From assembly GCA_904420075.1 (NCBI GenBank), contig CAJFTX010000012.1, positions 16,326 through 80,325 of the forward strand: 64,000 nucleotides of DNA, in the 5' to 3' direction. Shown in pieces: positions 40,808 through 49,912 of this stretch. The position numbers and the translations under genes were made by a program. Numbering within the stretch: position 1 is the stretch's first letter; each line of letters starts with the position of its first letter. A model generated the notes under the pieces. It was not told the origin of the DNA. It made no database searches and worked only from the letters and a program-made list of their open reading frames with translations. This DNA is from an uncultured Clostridia bacterium (GTDB lineage Bacteria > Bacillota > Clostridia > Oscillospirales > Feifaniaceae).

Positions 40808-42540
40808 TTCTCATCCACCTCCTTCGGAAACTGGGAGTAGTAGATCTCCTGATAGACCGGACAGCTGCGCAGCAGGGTGTCGTGGTCGCCGAGGCCGACG
40901 ATCTGTCCGTCGTCCAGCACAACAATGCGGTCGGCGTGACGGACTGAGGCGGCCCGCTGAGAGACGATGAAGACGGTCATCCTTCCCGGAAGTTCCCGGA
41001 TGGCGCGGCGGAGCCGGGCATCGGTCGCAAAGTCGAGGGCGGAGGCGCTATCGTCCAGAATCAGGATCTCGGGGGAGCGTACCAGAGCTCTCGCAATGGT
41101 GAGCCGCTGCCGCTGTCCGCCGGAGAGATTGCGTCCCCCCTGGGAGACGGGAGAGGAAAGCCCGCCGCGCTCCTCTACGAAGTCGAGCGCCTGGGCGGCG
41201 CGCAGCGCCTCCAGGAGCTCCTCGTCGGAGGCGTCTGCCCTGCCCCAGAGCAGATTCTCGCGGACCGTCCCCTGAAAGAGCACTGCCTTTTGCGGGACGA
41301 GTCCGACCTTCCGGCGCAGCTGCTCGAGCGGGTAGTCGCGCGCATCCACGCCCGAGAGCCGCACCGAGCCCTCCGTCGGGTCGTAGAAGCGGGGGATGAG
41401 GTTCACAACAGAGCTCTTGCCCGAGCCGGTGCCGCCGATGAGACCGATCGTCTCGCCCGGAGCGGCGGAGAAGTGGATGTCGGAGAGGGCGAGGTCGCCC
41501 GTCTCGCCGTAGCGCAGCGAGCAGTGCTCGAAGGAGACGGCCGGTGCCTCCGGGTCCGGCCGGACGCCGTCCGGCAGCGCTGCCGGGGAGGAGAGCCCGC
41601 CCGGAAGTTCCAGCACCGCCTCAAGCCGTCCGGCGCAGGCGACCGATTTGGTCACGGTGATGATGAGATTGGCGAGCTTGACGAGCTCCACCAAAATCTG
41701 TGACATGTAGTTCACGAGAGCGACCACCGCACCCTGGGTGATAAAGCCGCCGTCCACCCGGATCGCCCCGGTCCAGAGCAGCGCGAGGGTGGCGGCGTTG
41801 ATGACGACGTAGGTCAGCGGATTCATGAGCCCCGAGATCCGCCCGACAAACTGCTGCACCGCGACGAGCGCGCCGTTCTTCTCGCGGAAATCGGCCGTCT
41901 CGTCCTCCTCCTTACCGAAGGCGCGCAGTACCCGCGCGCCGGTCAGCGTCTCGCGGGTGAGGCCGAGCAGTCGGTCCAGCCGCTGCTGGACCTTGCGGTA
42001 GAGCGGGATGGAGACAAGCATGATCGCAAATACCACGACCGACAGCACCGGGATGGTGACCACGAAAACGAGCGCCGCCTGCCAGTCGACCGTAAAGGCC
42101 ATGACCATCGCCCCGAGTACGATAAAGGGCGAGCGCAAAAAGAGGCGCAGCACCATGTTGAGCCCGTTCTGCACGAGGTTTATGTCGCTTGTGAGCCGGG
42201 TGATGAGGGTGGTGGCGCCGATCCGGTCGAGCGCCCCGAAGGAGAGGGACTGAATCTTTGCAAAGAGGGCGTGGCGCAGCCGGGCGGAAAAGCCCACCGC
42301 AGCTTTTGCAGCGAAATACTGTGCGGTGAGCGAACAGACAAGCCCCACCGCGCCCAGCGCGACGAGCAGGACGCACATCCGCGCGATGTGCCCTCGGTCG
42401 CCCGAGCCGATACCCCGGTCGATGATCGAGGCCATCACCAGCGGCACCAGCAGCTCAAACGACGCCTCGAGCAGTTTGAAGAGAGGGCCGAGCACGCTCT
42501 CCTTTTTGTAGGGGGCGAGAAAGGGGGCAAGCTTTTTCAT
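40804..42540 (-). CDS. ABC exporter half-transporter with degenerate ATP site (heterodimer partner A)
   Basis: A 578-residue protein with six spans and an ATPase: Walker A GGTGSGKSS, signature NLSGGQRQRL, and Walker B ILILDDSASALD, where Asp replaces the catalytic Glu. This marks the degenerate half of a heterodimeric exporter; its canonical signature completes the active site of the partner. It is divergent from a LysR-type regulator gene across a 115-base AT-rich gap, so that regulator is the likely controller. Confidence 0.93.
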   Translation of the reverse strand: MKKLAPFLAPYKKESVLGPLFKLLEASFELLVPLVMASIIDRGIGSGDRGHIARMCVLLVALGAVGLVCSLTAQYFAAKAAVGFSARLRHALFAKIQSLSFGALDRIGATTLITRLTSDINLVQNGLNMVLRLFLRSPFIVLGAMVMAFTVDWQAALVFVVTIPVLSVVVFAIMLVSIPLYRKVQQRLDRLLGLTRETLTGARVLRAFGKEEDETADFREKNGALVAVQQFVGRISGLMNPLTYVVINAATLALLWTGAIRVDGGFITQGAVVALVNYMSQILVELVKLANLIITVTKSVACAGRLEAVLELPGGLSSPAALPDGVRPDPEAPAVSFEHCSLRYGETGDLALSDIHFSAAPGETIGLIGGTGSGKSSVVNLIPRFYDPTEGSVRLSGVDARDYPLEQLRRKVGLVPQKAVLFQGTVRENLLWGRADASDEELLEALRAAQALDFVEERGGLSSPVSQGGRNLSGGQRQRLTIARALVRSPEILILDDSASALDFATDARLRRAIRELPGRMTVFIVSQRAASVRHADRIVVLDDGQIVGLGDHDTLLRSCPVYQEIYYSQFPKEVDEK

Positions 42541-42655
42541 AAAAAATCCTCCGAACGGGTTGTCTTTTGCCGCTCTCTATCGTATCATAAAATTAAGTAT
42601 ATGAAAATTATCTATAAAATATAGAAATCATACGGATTTAATATGGGGTGAGCGG

Positions 42656-43555
42656 GTGGAACTGCGGCAGCTGCGGTATTTTCTTGCGGTGCTTGAGGAG
42701 GGGAACCTCTCCCGGGCGGCGAAAAAACTCAATATGTCTCAGCCGCCGCTGAGCACCCAGATGAAGCTGCTGGAAGGAGAACTCGGATGCGAGCTCTTTT
42801 TGCGGGGGGCGCGGCGGGTCACGCCGACCGGCGCCGGTCGGCTGCTCTATGAACGGGCGAAAGCGATTACGGCGCTCTGTGACGAGACTGAGCAGGCAGT
42901 GCGGGAGTACGGCGAGGGGATCGCCGGAGCACTGCGGCTCGGGGTGGTGTCATCGGTGAGCGCGAGGGTGGCGCAGGAGTGGGCGCCCGCCTTTCAGCGA
43001 GAATATCCCGGCATCCGGTTCGACCTCTTCGAGGCCAACAGCTATCAGCTGCTCGACCAGGTACGCTCCGGCTCGGTGGAGCTCGCGGTGGTGCGCACCC
43101 CCTTCCCGGAGGAGGGGGTGATGGTGACGCCCCTCGAGCGGGAGCGGATGCTCGCGGTCGGCCGCGCGGAGTTTTTTGAGGGGCTTGCGTCGCCGCTCCG
43201 GCTCGCGGCGCTCGGAGATCGGCCGCTGATCCTCTACCGGAGGTGGGAGCGGATTTTGCTCGAGGAGCTGGAGCGGGCCGGTGTGCGGCCGCAGATCGTC
43301 TGCCGCAACGACGACGCGCGCACCACTGTGCTCTGGGCGGACGCGGGGCTCGGTATCGGGATTGTCCCGGCTTCGGCGGCGGCGCTGCTGCGCGGGGAGG
43401 GGACGCTCAGTCTCCCGCTTGCGGACGGGGAGACCAGCTCGCAGATCGCGCTTGTCAGCGGGCGCGCGGCCCCGCTCTCCGGGGTCGGTCGGGCGTTTTT
43501 GGAATTTATCAGGGAACATTTTTTGGAGGGGAGAGACGATGAACACGCTGTTTGA
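42656..43555 (+). CDS. LysR-family transcriptional regulator
   Basis: A 299-residue regulator. Residues 1-60 are the winged helix (LRQLRYFLAVLEEGNLSRAAKKLNMSQPPLSTQMKLLE split here by eye into helix pairs), followed by a type 2 periplasmic-binding fold for the effector (about 90-290; LRLGVVSSVSA, RSGSVELAVVRTP, AGLGIGIVP). It starts with GTG at 42656 after a weak GGGGTGAG. Divergent from the ABC exporter, the usual arrangement for a LysR protein and its target. The end overlaps the next gene by 17 bases. Confidence 0.92.
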   Translation: MELRQLRYFLAVLEEGNLSRAAKKLNMSQPPLSTQMKLLEGELGCELFLRGARRVTPTGAGRLLYERAKAITALCDETEQAVREYGEGIAGALRLGVVSSVSARVAQEWAPAFQREYPGIRFDLFEANSYQLLDQVRSGSVELAVVRTPFPEEGVMVTPLERERMLAVGRAEFFEGLASPLRLAALGDRPLILYRRWERILLEELERAGVRPQIVCRNDDARTTVLWADAGLGIGIVPASAAALLRGEGTLSLPLADGETSSQIALVSGRAAPLSGVGRAFLEFIREHFLEGRDDEHAV

Positions 43556-44648
43556 CTATCTCGTATGGCGCGGGGATCTGACGCTCAGACAATCGCCCTT
43601 CTGTGCGGTGGACGGGCTGATTTTGAACTGCCTTTCCTACTTCCCGTTCGACGGCGTGGTGGGAGAGGAGGCGGTCTCTCTCGCAGCGGCGGCGAAACAG
43701 GCGCTCGCGCTTCCGGCGGAGCTGCGCCCGGTGCGCGCGCCGGAGGACTTGAAACTGCTCGAGGCTCTGCGGGACAGCCCGCGCTTTCAGGGGATGAAGC
43801 TGTTCGCTTATCGAAACCGACGAAATCTCACAGAGGAAAAACAGTTTGCGGCGCTCACGGTGGACACTGGAGACGGTACGCTCTATCTCGCATTTCGCGG
43901 GACGGACGACACGCTCGTCGGCTGGAAAGAGGATTTCAACATGAGCTATCTTGAGACGGTCCCCGCCCAGAGAGAGGCGGCGGCCTATCTCATGGAGATC
44001 GCGGGGAAAAGTGGAAAGCCTCTGCGGCTCGGCGGCCACTCCAAGGGCGGAAACCTCGCGGTGTATGCGGCGGCGCGGGCCAGACCGGAGGTGAGGGGCC
44101 GCATTCTGGAGATTTTTGACAACGACGGACCCGGCTTTACGGAGCGGTTTTTGAAGAGCGCCGGTTACCGCGACATCCGAGGCAGGGTGCAGGTGTTTTT
44201 GCCGCAGTCGTCGGTGGTGGGAATGCTCTTTTCTCACGCGGAGGACTATACGGTGGTGCACAGCGGCCAGGTTGGCGTCATGCAGCACGACCCCTACTCC
44301 TGGGAGGTGCGGGGGGCGGATTTTGTGACTCTGGAGCGGGTGACGGCGGGCAGCCGATTCATCGACCGGACGATCCGGGATTGGATTTCCAGAATGAGCG
44401 TCTCCGAGCGGGAGCGGCTGTTTGACGCGCTTTACAGCGTGCTCGGCGCGACAGGGGCGGAGACGTGGAGCGAGCTCTCCGCCAGCTGGTTTCAGAATGC
44501 GCGCGCGATGCTCCAGAAGTGCGTGGAACTGGACGCGGAGAGCCGCAGGATGATCGGCCGGACAATCACGCAATTACTGCGCGCCTCCACCGGTTCGCTG
44601 CGGGAGCTGCTCCCCGGCCGTGGTACAAAAGAGAGACATCTCCCTTGA
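43539..44648 (+). CDS. DUF2974 (Mbeg1-like) alpha/beta-hydrolase
   Basis: A 369-residue protein. It has YLAFRGTDDTLVGWKEDFNMSY, the lipase elbow LGGHSKGGNLAVYAA with the nucleophile Ser, FDNDGPGF with a candidate acid, and VVHSGQVGVMQHDPYSW with a candidate His. No signal peptide. The family is common in clostridial and streptococcal genomes with no settled role. The ATG at 43539 follows GGAGGGGAGAG and overlaps the LysR end, so the two are probably made together. Confidence 0.87.
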   Translation: MNTLFDYLVWRGDLTLRQSPFCAVDGLILNCLSYFPFDGVVGEEAVSLAAAAKQALALPAELRPVRAPEDLKLLEALRDSPRFQGMKLFAYRNRRNLTEEKQFAALTVDTGDGTLYLAFRGTDDTLVGWKEDFNMSYLETVPAQREAAAYLMEIAGKSGKPLRLGGHSKGGNLAVYAAARARPEVRGRILEIFDNDGPGFTERFLKSAGYRDIRGRVQVFLPQSSVVGMLFSHAEDYTVVHSGQVGVMQHDPYSWEVRGADFVTLERVTAGSRFIDRTIRDWISRMSVSERERLFDALYSVLGATGAETWSELSASWFQNARAMLQKCVELDAESRRMIGRTITQLLRASTGSLRELLPGRGTKERHLP

Positions 44649-44693
44649 AATCATAGAAAACAGATGGTATTATAGAGAAAAGGGGGACGGCGG

Positions 44694-45149
44694 ATGAAAA
44701 TATCGACAAAAGGACGTTATGCGCTGCGGATGATGACAGATTTGGCGGCAGCGCCGAGAGACCGGCTTGTTGCGCTGGGAGAGATCGCCGAGCGGCAGCA
44801 GATCTCAAAGAAATATTTGGAGCAGATTGTCCCGATGCTGGTGCGGGCGGGTCTGCTGCGCGCGAGCCGGGGATTTCAGGGGGGATATCAGCTGGTGAAG
44901 GAGCCCGTGCGGTATACGGTCGGCGAGATTTTACGGGTCACTGAGGGGAACCTCGCGCCGATCGCTTGCCTTGAACCGGAGGTGAATCCCTGTCCGCGAA
45001 AAGCGGAGTGCAGAGTGCTCCCGATCTGGGAGGGGCTTTACCGGACGATTACTGAGTATCTTGAGGGGATTACGCTGCAGGATATTCTCGACCGGGGCGT
45101 GGAAAAGACGCTCTGCATCGGAAACGAAACAAAAAAGGTCCCGCTTTAG
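44694..45149 (+). CDS. Rrf2-family regulator with IscR-like cysteine cluster
   Basis: A 151-residue winged-helix protein: MKISTKGRYALRMMTDLA, then EIAERQQISKKYLEQIVPML, and GGYQL in the wing. Three cysteines follow at C-x7-C-x5-C in IACLEPEVNPCPRKAEC, the place where IscR and NsrR bind a [2Fe-2S] or related cluster; CymR-type members lack them. It therefore likely senses Fe-S, redox state or NO. GGGGGACGG lies just ahead of the ATG. No isc/suf genes are in the window. Confidence 0.88.
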   Translation: MKISTKGRYALRMMTDLAAAPRDRLVALGEIAERQQISKKYLEQIVPMLVRAGLLRASRGFQGGYQLVKEPVRYTVGEILRVTEGNLAPIACLEPEVNPCPRKAECRVLPIWEGLYRTITEYLEGITLQDILDRGVEKTLCIGNETKKVPL

Positions 45150-45210
45150 AGGCTCACTTCGTAAGGAAGTGCGCAAAGCATATAAAAAATATTGCTCATA
45201 AGGATAACAC

Positions 45211-45252
45211 AAGCCGATAGATTCATTTTTCAGAAGAGTCTATCGGCTTTAT
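45211..45252 (-). terminator. Hairpin after the AT-rich methyltransferase gene
   Basis: 11-bp stem (45211-45221 / 45239-45249) with a long T-rich loop, just beyond the gene's stop; also serves the plus-strand gene as it is followed by TTT. Confidence 0.65.
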
Positions 45253-45253
45253 C

Positions 45254-45847
45254 TCATTCCTTTGTACAAACAAAAATGTGTGCAAATTCTGTTTCTATAC
45301 AGTCTAATAATGTTAATCCGGATTTCTTTATGCAGTTCTTCATATCGGCAGGAGAGTCGGGATAAATCTCTAGTTTTCTACTCCCATAATCAATATATTT
45401 ATTTTGATTTTTATCAATAGATAGAACAAATCGTCCGGATGGATTTAACAAAGAATAAATTCGGTTGATACATTTTTGTTTCTCTTCAATGTGCATAAAG
45501 GTCAATGAAGAATATACAGCGTCAAAACAAACGCTGAAGTTGTGCTGCATAAAATCATCGCAAATCAGTTCTATATTTTGATAGATTGATAAATTATGTT
45601 TTGCCCTTTCAATTGTTTTAGGGGATATATCTATACCATAAAATTTTTTGCATAATGGTACGGTTTTGATTGCAATTCGGCCGGTTCCAACGCCGATTTC
45701 TAAAACATTTTTTGTTCTGTTAAGTTCTATTGCATCTATCAATACTTGGCCATCCCACTGATCCATATATTCTTTCATGGGCTTGGTGTCGTACACCGGG
45801 TCGTTATTTTCTTCAATGAGTTTATCATAATGTTCAATTACATCCAT
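45254..45847 (-). CDS. Class I SAM-dependent methyltransferase (AT-rich)
   Basis: A 197-residue protein with motif I VLEIGVGTGRIAIKT, motif II YGIDISPKTIERAK, the acidic ELICDDFM, and motif IV-like DAVYSSLTFMHIEE. The fold is clear; substrate unknown. Base composition is far more AT-rich than any neighbour, and it lies between hairpin-repeat sequences, so it was probably acquired. GGAAGAGGG precedes the ATG. No leader peptide like that of the other methyltransferase is evident. Confidence 0.85.
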   Translation of the reverse strand: MDVIEHYDKLIEENNDPVYDTKPMKEYMDQWDGQVLIDAIELNRTKNVLEIGVGTGRIAIKTVPLCKKFYGIDISPKTIERAKHNLSIYQNIELICDDFMQHNFSVCFDAVYSSLTFMHIEEKQKCINRIYSLLNPSGRFVLSIDKNQNKYIDYGSRKLEIYPDSPADMKNCIKKSGLTLLDCIETEFAHIFVCTKE

Positions 45848-45984
45848 ACAATTCCCTCTTCCTGAGTAGAGCTGCTATTTTGTTATAGTGCAATACTTCT
45901 TTTTTTTGTACTGATGGAAAATAACTTAAAACAAGGATTTTGACATAAAAATCCGATACTTGCTAAGATCGAGGGCACAGAAGT

Positions 45985-46185
45985 GATACTTCAAGCTGAT
46001 GCTTGAAATTATAGTTTCCTTTCGGAAAGAGATATTGCAACCTTGTGATTGCAGTGTTATTATATTTGCCCATAAAACTGCGGCGGACAATATCACGATG
46101 TGAAACTTAATATTACTGCGTAGCAGTATAACTCGCCGTCAGGCGAATATAACTGTGACACACTTCACAAGGAAGTGTGTCACTA
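45985..46185. repeat. Serial-hairpin repeat element
   Basis: Successive short hairpins: TTTCC/GGAAA, TGCAA/TTGCA, ACTGC/GCAGT, TCGCC/GGCGA and GTGACACACTTC/GAAGTGTGTCAC (46155-46166 / 46172-46183). Most are joined by short AT-rich links with TATAA or ATAT. A related hairpin CACTTC/GAAGTG sits at 45155-45171 on the other side of the methyltransferase gene. This looks like a short interspersed, non-coding repeat of clostridial type. Confidence 0.6.
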
Positions 46186-46206
46186 GCGGGCCCTTTTTCA
46201 TAGGGT

Positions 46207-47571
46207 CTATTGAATGACTCTGCGTTTTTTCCAGCTGCCGCGGAGGTATCTCGGGATAAAGAAAGCGGCGCGCACCACCCAGTCGCCGATCATAGCGAGC
46301 CACACGCCGAGCAGCCCGAGTCCGAGACCCCAGGAGCAGGCGAGCAGATAGGACAGCCCGACCCGGCAGAGGAACATCGCGCACTGGGAGACGGCCATTG
46401 TAAAGATCGAGTCGCCCGCAGCGCGTAGTGCATTCGGCAGAACGAAGGCCACAGGCCAGAGGAAGATGTTTCCAATGGCGCAGACCTGGAGCAACTCGGT
46501 CGCCATCGCCATGGCTTCGGGAGTGAGGTGAAAGAGACCGACGAAAAATCCGGCGAAGAACAGCTGAATAAGGCTGAGCGTACCCATGCAGAGATAGGAG
46601 ACGCCGAGCAGCGATTTTGTATAGCGGGAGGCCTGCTCCGGCTCGCTTGCGCCCATACACTGTCCGACGACGGTGAGCAGTCCAAGACCGAGAGCCGAGC
46701 CCGGGACGTTGACCACCCCGGCGATACTGTTGGCGATGGCGTTGGCGGCCACGGCGGAGGTGCCGAAGGTGGTGATGAGATTCAGCACCAGCAGCTTACC
46801 GACCTGGAACATCCCGTTTTCGAGTCCGTTCGGGACGCCGATGAGCAGAATGCTCTTGATCATGCTCCTGTGAAACCGGAAGTGACGGAAATCCTTCGGG
46901 TGAAGCCCGTGTTCCGCCCGGCTGAGCAGAAAAAGAACCACCGCCGCCGCCGCGATGCGGGAGACGAGCGTGCCAATGCCGGCGCCCGCGGCGCCCATTT
47001 GAAACCCGTAGATCAAAATGGCGTTGACCGAGATGTTGATGAGGTTGACAAGCAGGGTGCAGTACATCGAGACCTTGCTGTTGCCCTTCGCGCGGAAGAT
47101 CGCTGCGCCCGAGTTGTAGATCGCGATAAAGGGATAGGCGGACGCGGTGAGCAAGAAGTAGATAAGGGCGCTCTCCATCACGGCGGGTTCGGTCTGCCCG
47201 AAGATGAGCGAGAGGATGTGCTGCTGGAAGATGAGCCCCACGGCCATCAGCACCAGCGAGACCAGAAGGGTGACGCCGAGCAGCTGCTCGGAGGCGAGCT
47301 TGGCATTTTCCTCATCGCGGCGGCCGAGATACTGCGCGACCACCACGGCGCCGCCGGTGGAGAGCGCCGCAAACACCTGGATGAGCAGAAGGTTGATGTT
47401 ATCGACCAGCGAGACGCCGGAGACGGCGGCCTCGCCTGCAGTGGTGACCATGACGGTGTCGGCCATGCCGACGGTCATCTGGAGCAGCTGCTCGATCACG
47501 AGCGGAACAATCAGCCGCAGCAGTGAGTCGCGGGTAAAAAGCGGTTTTGACTCCGCTAGACTTCCTTCCAT
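46207..47571 (-). CDS. MATE-family efflux transporter
   Basis: A 454-residue membrane protein with twelve predicted spans and two repeated halves; start LFTRDSLLRLIVPLVIEQLLQMTVGMADTVMV (read in parts) and the block NSGAAIFRAKGNSKVSM are typical. It exports cationic compounds in exchange for Na+ or H+. The ATG at 47571 follows AAAGGAG; an upstream extension is ignored. It lies 19 bases after pfs, so it may be the last gene of luxS-pfs-MATE. Confidence 0.92.
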   Translation of the reverse strand: MEGSLAESKPLFTRDSLLRLIVPLVIEQLLQMTVGMADTVMVTTAGEAAVSGVSLVDNINLLLIQVFAALSTGGAVVVAQYLGRRDEENAKLASEQLLGVTLLVSLVLMAVGLIFQQHILSLIFGQTEPAVMESALIYFLLTASAYPFIAIYNSGAAIFRAKGNSKVSMYCTLLVNLINISVNAILIYGFQMGAAGAGIGTLVSRIAAAAVVLFLLSRAEHGLHPKDFRHFRFHRSMIKSILLIGVPNGLENGMFQVGKLLVLNLITTFGTSAVAANAIANSIAGVVNVPGSALGLGLLTVVGQCMGASEPEQASRYTKSLLGVSYLCMGTLSLIQLFFAGFFVGLFHLTPEAMAMATELLQVCAIGNIFLWPVAFVLPNALRAAGDSIFTMAVSQCAMFLCRVGLSYLLACSWGLGLGLLGVWLAMIGDWVVRAAFFIPRYLRGSWKKRRVIQ

Positions 47572-47590
47572 GGAGAAAAACTCCTTTCGA

Positions 47591-48277
47591 TCAGTCCAGT
47601 GTGAGATAGGCACAGAGGGCGGTGAAGGCGAAGGCCGAGGTGCGCTCCGCGTTTTCGGCGTACTCCCTGCCGGAGTCCTCGCCACCCCGGTCGGAGATCA
47701 CCCGCATCACGTTGCAGGGGACATCGTTCACAAAGCAGACCTGCCCGACAGCGGCCCCCTCCATTTCGCAGGCGATGGCGCCGAAGGTTCTCCCGATCCA
47801 CTCCTTGCGTGCGGGGTCGCTCATAAAACAGTCGCCCGAGGCGATCGTTCCGATCTCCGAGGGGACGCCGAGCGCCTCCGCCGTCCGCTCCCAGCGGACG
47901 AGCCGCTCCCTGTCACAGGGGAGGTGCACCAGGTTGAGCCCGGAGATGAGCCCGGGCGGATCTCCGATTGGGGTGGTGTCCATATCGTGCTGCACGAGGC
48001 GATCTGCGAGCGCCAGCCCGCCGATTGCAAGACTGCCGGAGAGGGAGCCTGCAATCCCGATATTCACGATGCAGTCCGGGTGGTAGAGCAGGATCATGCT
48101 CTGGGTGCAGAGCGCGGCGAACACCTTGCCGATGCCGGAGATCGCGGCCACGACGGGCTTGCCGCAGAGAAGCCCGCGATGGAAGGTAATGCCCGCGACG
48201 GTCTGGCATTCGACTTCTGTCATCGCCTCAATGACCCGGTGCATCTCCTTCTCCATCGCGCCGATGATGCCGGTCAT
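47591..48277 (-). CDS. mtnN: MTA/SAH nucleosidase (Pfs), partner of LuxS
   Basis: A 228-residue nucleosidase with GIIGAMEKEM (catalytic-region Glu), GIAGSL, CEMEGAAVGQVCFV with the ribose-binding Glu, and VISDRGGEDS with the catalytic Asp. It splits S-adenosylhomocysteine to S-ribosylhomocysteine, the LuxS substrate. The ATG at 48277 overlaps the luxS stop by four bases and follows AGGAGG. It differs clearly from the mtnN gene at 13229, so the two are not recent duplicates. Confidence 0.93.
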   Translation of the reverse strand: MTGIIGAMEKEMHRVIEAMTEVECQTVAGITFHRGLLCGKPVVAAISGIGKVFAALCTQSMILLYHPDCIVNIGIAGSLSGSLAIGGLALADRLVQHDMDTTPIGDPPGLISGLNLVHLPCDRERLVRWERTAEALGVPSEIGTIASGDCFMSDPARKEWIGRTFGAIACEMEGAAVGQVCFVNDVPCNVMRVISDRGGEDSGREYAENAERTSAFAFTALCAYLTLD

Positions 48278-48750
48278 ATCCCCGCCTCCTTTGCCGCATA
48301 CTCCATCTGCGCAGGGGTCCAGCGCTCGAGTACGGGGAGCATCGCCTCCGCCTCCCGCTTCGCGCCCGCGAGATCGTGCTCCCGGTAGTTGCCGCACTCC
48401 TCCGGTCGGGTGCCCGGGATTTCACCCTCGAATCCGGCGATGAACCGGAGCGTCTCCCGCATGAGTGAGAGTGCCTGCTCGCGGCTCATGCCGTCCCGCA
48501 CCAGAAAATAGAATCCGGTGCGGCAGCCCATCGGTCCGATATAGACAATCTGGTCGGAGAGCGGGGAGTTGCGCACATAGGTTGCAAACAGGTGCTCAAA
48601 GGTGTGAATAGCGGCGTTTGCGAGATAGTCGCCGCCGTTCGGCTTCTTCATGCGGATGTCGTAGGTGACGACGTCGCCGTCCACCCGCGAGAGATACATC
48701 CCGCGCTCCAGCCGATTGTGATCGACTGAGAAGCTCGCGATTCGTTTCAT
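48274..48750 (-). CDS. luxS: S-ribosylhomocysteine lyase LuxS
   Basis: A 158-residue metalloenzyme that turns S-ribosylhomocysteine into homocysteine and the autoinducer-2 precursor. It shows the metal motif HTFEHL (His 49 and 53), the third ligand in CGNYREHD, and GPMGCRTGFY with the catalytic Cys. Length is normal. First gene of luxS-pfs(-MATE). This gives the activated methyl cycle two linked steps and suggests AI-2 release. Confidence 0.96.
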   Translation of the reverse strand: MKRIASFSVDHNRLERGMYLSRVDGDVVTYDIRMKKPNGGDYLANAAIHTFEHLFATYVRNSPLSDQIVYIGPMGCRTGFYFLVRDGMSREQALSLMRETLRFIAGFEGEIPGTRPEECGNYREHDLAGAKREAEAMLPVLERWTPAQMEYAAKEAGI

Positions 48751-48826
48751 CTGATCCCCTCCGTTTCTATCCCCTAGTGTAGCAGATAACTCTCCGGGGG
48801 GGAACTGGCGATTTCTACGAAAAACC

Positions 48827-49903
48827 TTAACTGCCTCTGGTGGAGAGGACGAAGGAGCGGGCGGTACGGATCATCGCTTCGATGTTTTCAGAGGGAGCCC
48901 CGATCGGCACTTCACAGCCGGAACCGAGGATGAAACCCGTACCTCCGGTCTTTTCGATCGCTTCGCGAGCGGCGCGTTCGACCTCGGCGGGCGTCCCCTG
49001 GAGCAGGGTGGCGACCGGAGCAAGATTGCCGATGATCGCGGTGTGAGAACCTGCGAGCTGCTCCTTTGCGTAGGAGAGGTCCACCTTCGAGTCGATCTCG
49101 ATGAGATCGGCGTCCAGCGTGCGAAAGAGGGGATAGACGGCGCTGTTTCCCCCGCAGATGTGCAGGAGACGGTACGCCCCGTGCGCGGCGGCGGGAGCTT
49201 TCATCCGCCGGAAGAACTCCCGCTCGAAGGGGTAGGCGAAGGTTTCATAGATAGCGGGGGAGATCATGTCGAGCGAGGCGAGCGAATCGGCGCACTGGAT
49301 GATGTCCGCCCCCGCCTCGAGCATGGCGAGCGCAAAATCGCAGAGCAGGTCGGTGCAGCGGGAGAGAAGGGCGAAAAGCTGGCCCTTTTTCTCCTCGTCC
49401 TCGTCCGCCAGCGCCTCGAAGGTGTCGATCAGAAACTGCTCGGTTCCCCGCAGGTGCGCCGCCAGGGTGAAGGGGCCGACGCCGCAGGCGCGCAGCGCCG
49501 CCCGGTCGCCTGCCGTCTCCCGCAGCCGGCGCATCGCGGCGAGATAGACCGGCATCCGGCCGTCCCGCTCGGGGTCGAGCCGGGGGAGCGCCGCCGCATC
49601 GGAGAGCTCAGAGAGGACGGGGGCCTCCATGCTGGGGGTGTGATTTCCCTCCTCGGGCATGAAAATCTTTGCGCCGAACCCCTCAGGGATATAGTAGTTG
49701 TCGGCCTGAACGTTTATGATATCCTGGCCGTAAGTTTCAAAGGCGCGCAGCTGCGCCCGGGCGAGCGTCTCCCCGTCGGTGTAGCAGTCGCGCAGGCGGT
49801 AGCCCGCCCGCACCGAGCAGTGGTTCGCCATATAGGGGCCCACCGGGATACAGTCGGTGGGCTGAAACTCGATTGCCGCTTTGATGCGTTCTCTGCCGGT
49901 CAT
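48827..49903 (-). CDS. Uroporphyrinogen decarboxylase-fold methyltransferase (MtaA/CmuA-like), copy 1
   Basis: A 358-residue protein of the URO-D superfamily: RERIKAAIEFQPTDCIPV, later LLHICGGN with the zinc His-x-Cys, and FILGSGCEVPIGAPSENIEAM with the third zinc Cys. Those residues are kept in methylcobamide-thiol methyltransferases and are absent from true heme-pathway URO-D. It probably moves a methyl group between a corrinoid and a thiol. It is nine bases downstream of a second family member. No corrinoid protein is near. Confidence 0.85.
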   Translation of the reverse strand: MTGRERIKAAIEFQPTDCIPVGPYMANHCSVRAGYRLRDCYTDGETLARAQLRAFETYGQDIINVQADNYYIPEGFGAKIFMPEEGNHTPSMEAPVLSELSDAAALPRLDPERDGRMPVYLAAMRRLRETAGDRAALRACGVGPFTLAAHLRGTEQFLIDTFEALADEDEEKKGQLFALLSRCTDLLCDFALAMLEAGADIIQCADSLASLDMISPAIYETFAYPFEREFFRRMKAPAAAHGAYRLLHICGGNSAVYPLFRTLDADLIEIDSKVDLSYAKEQLAGSHTAIIGNLAPVATLLQGTPAEVERAAREAIEKTGGTGFILGSGCEVPIGAPSENIEAMIRTARSFVLSTRGS

Positions 49904-49912
49904 AGCTTCCTC

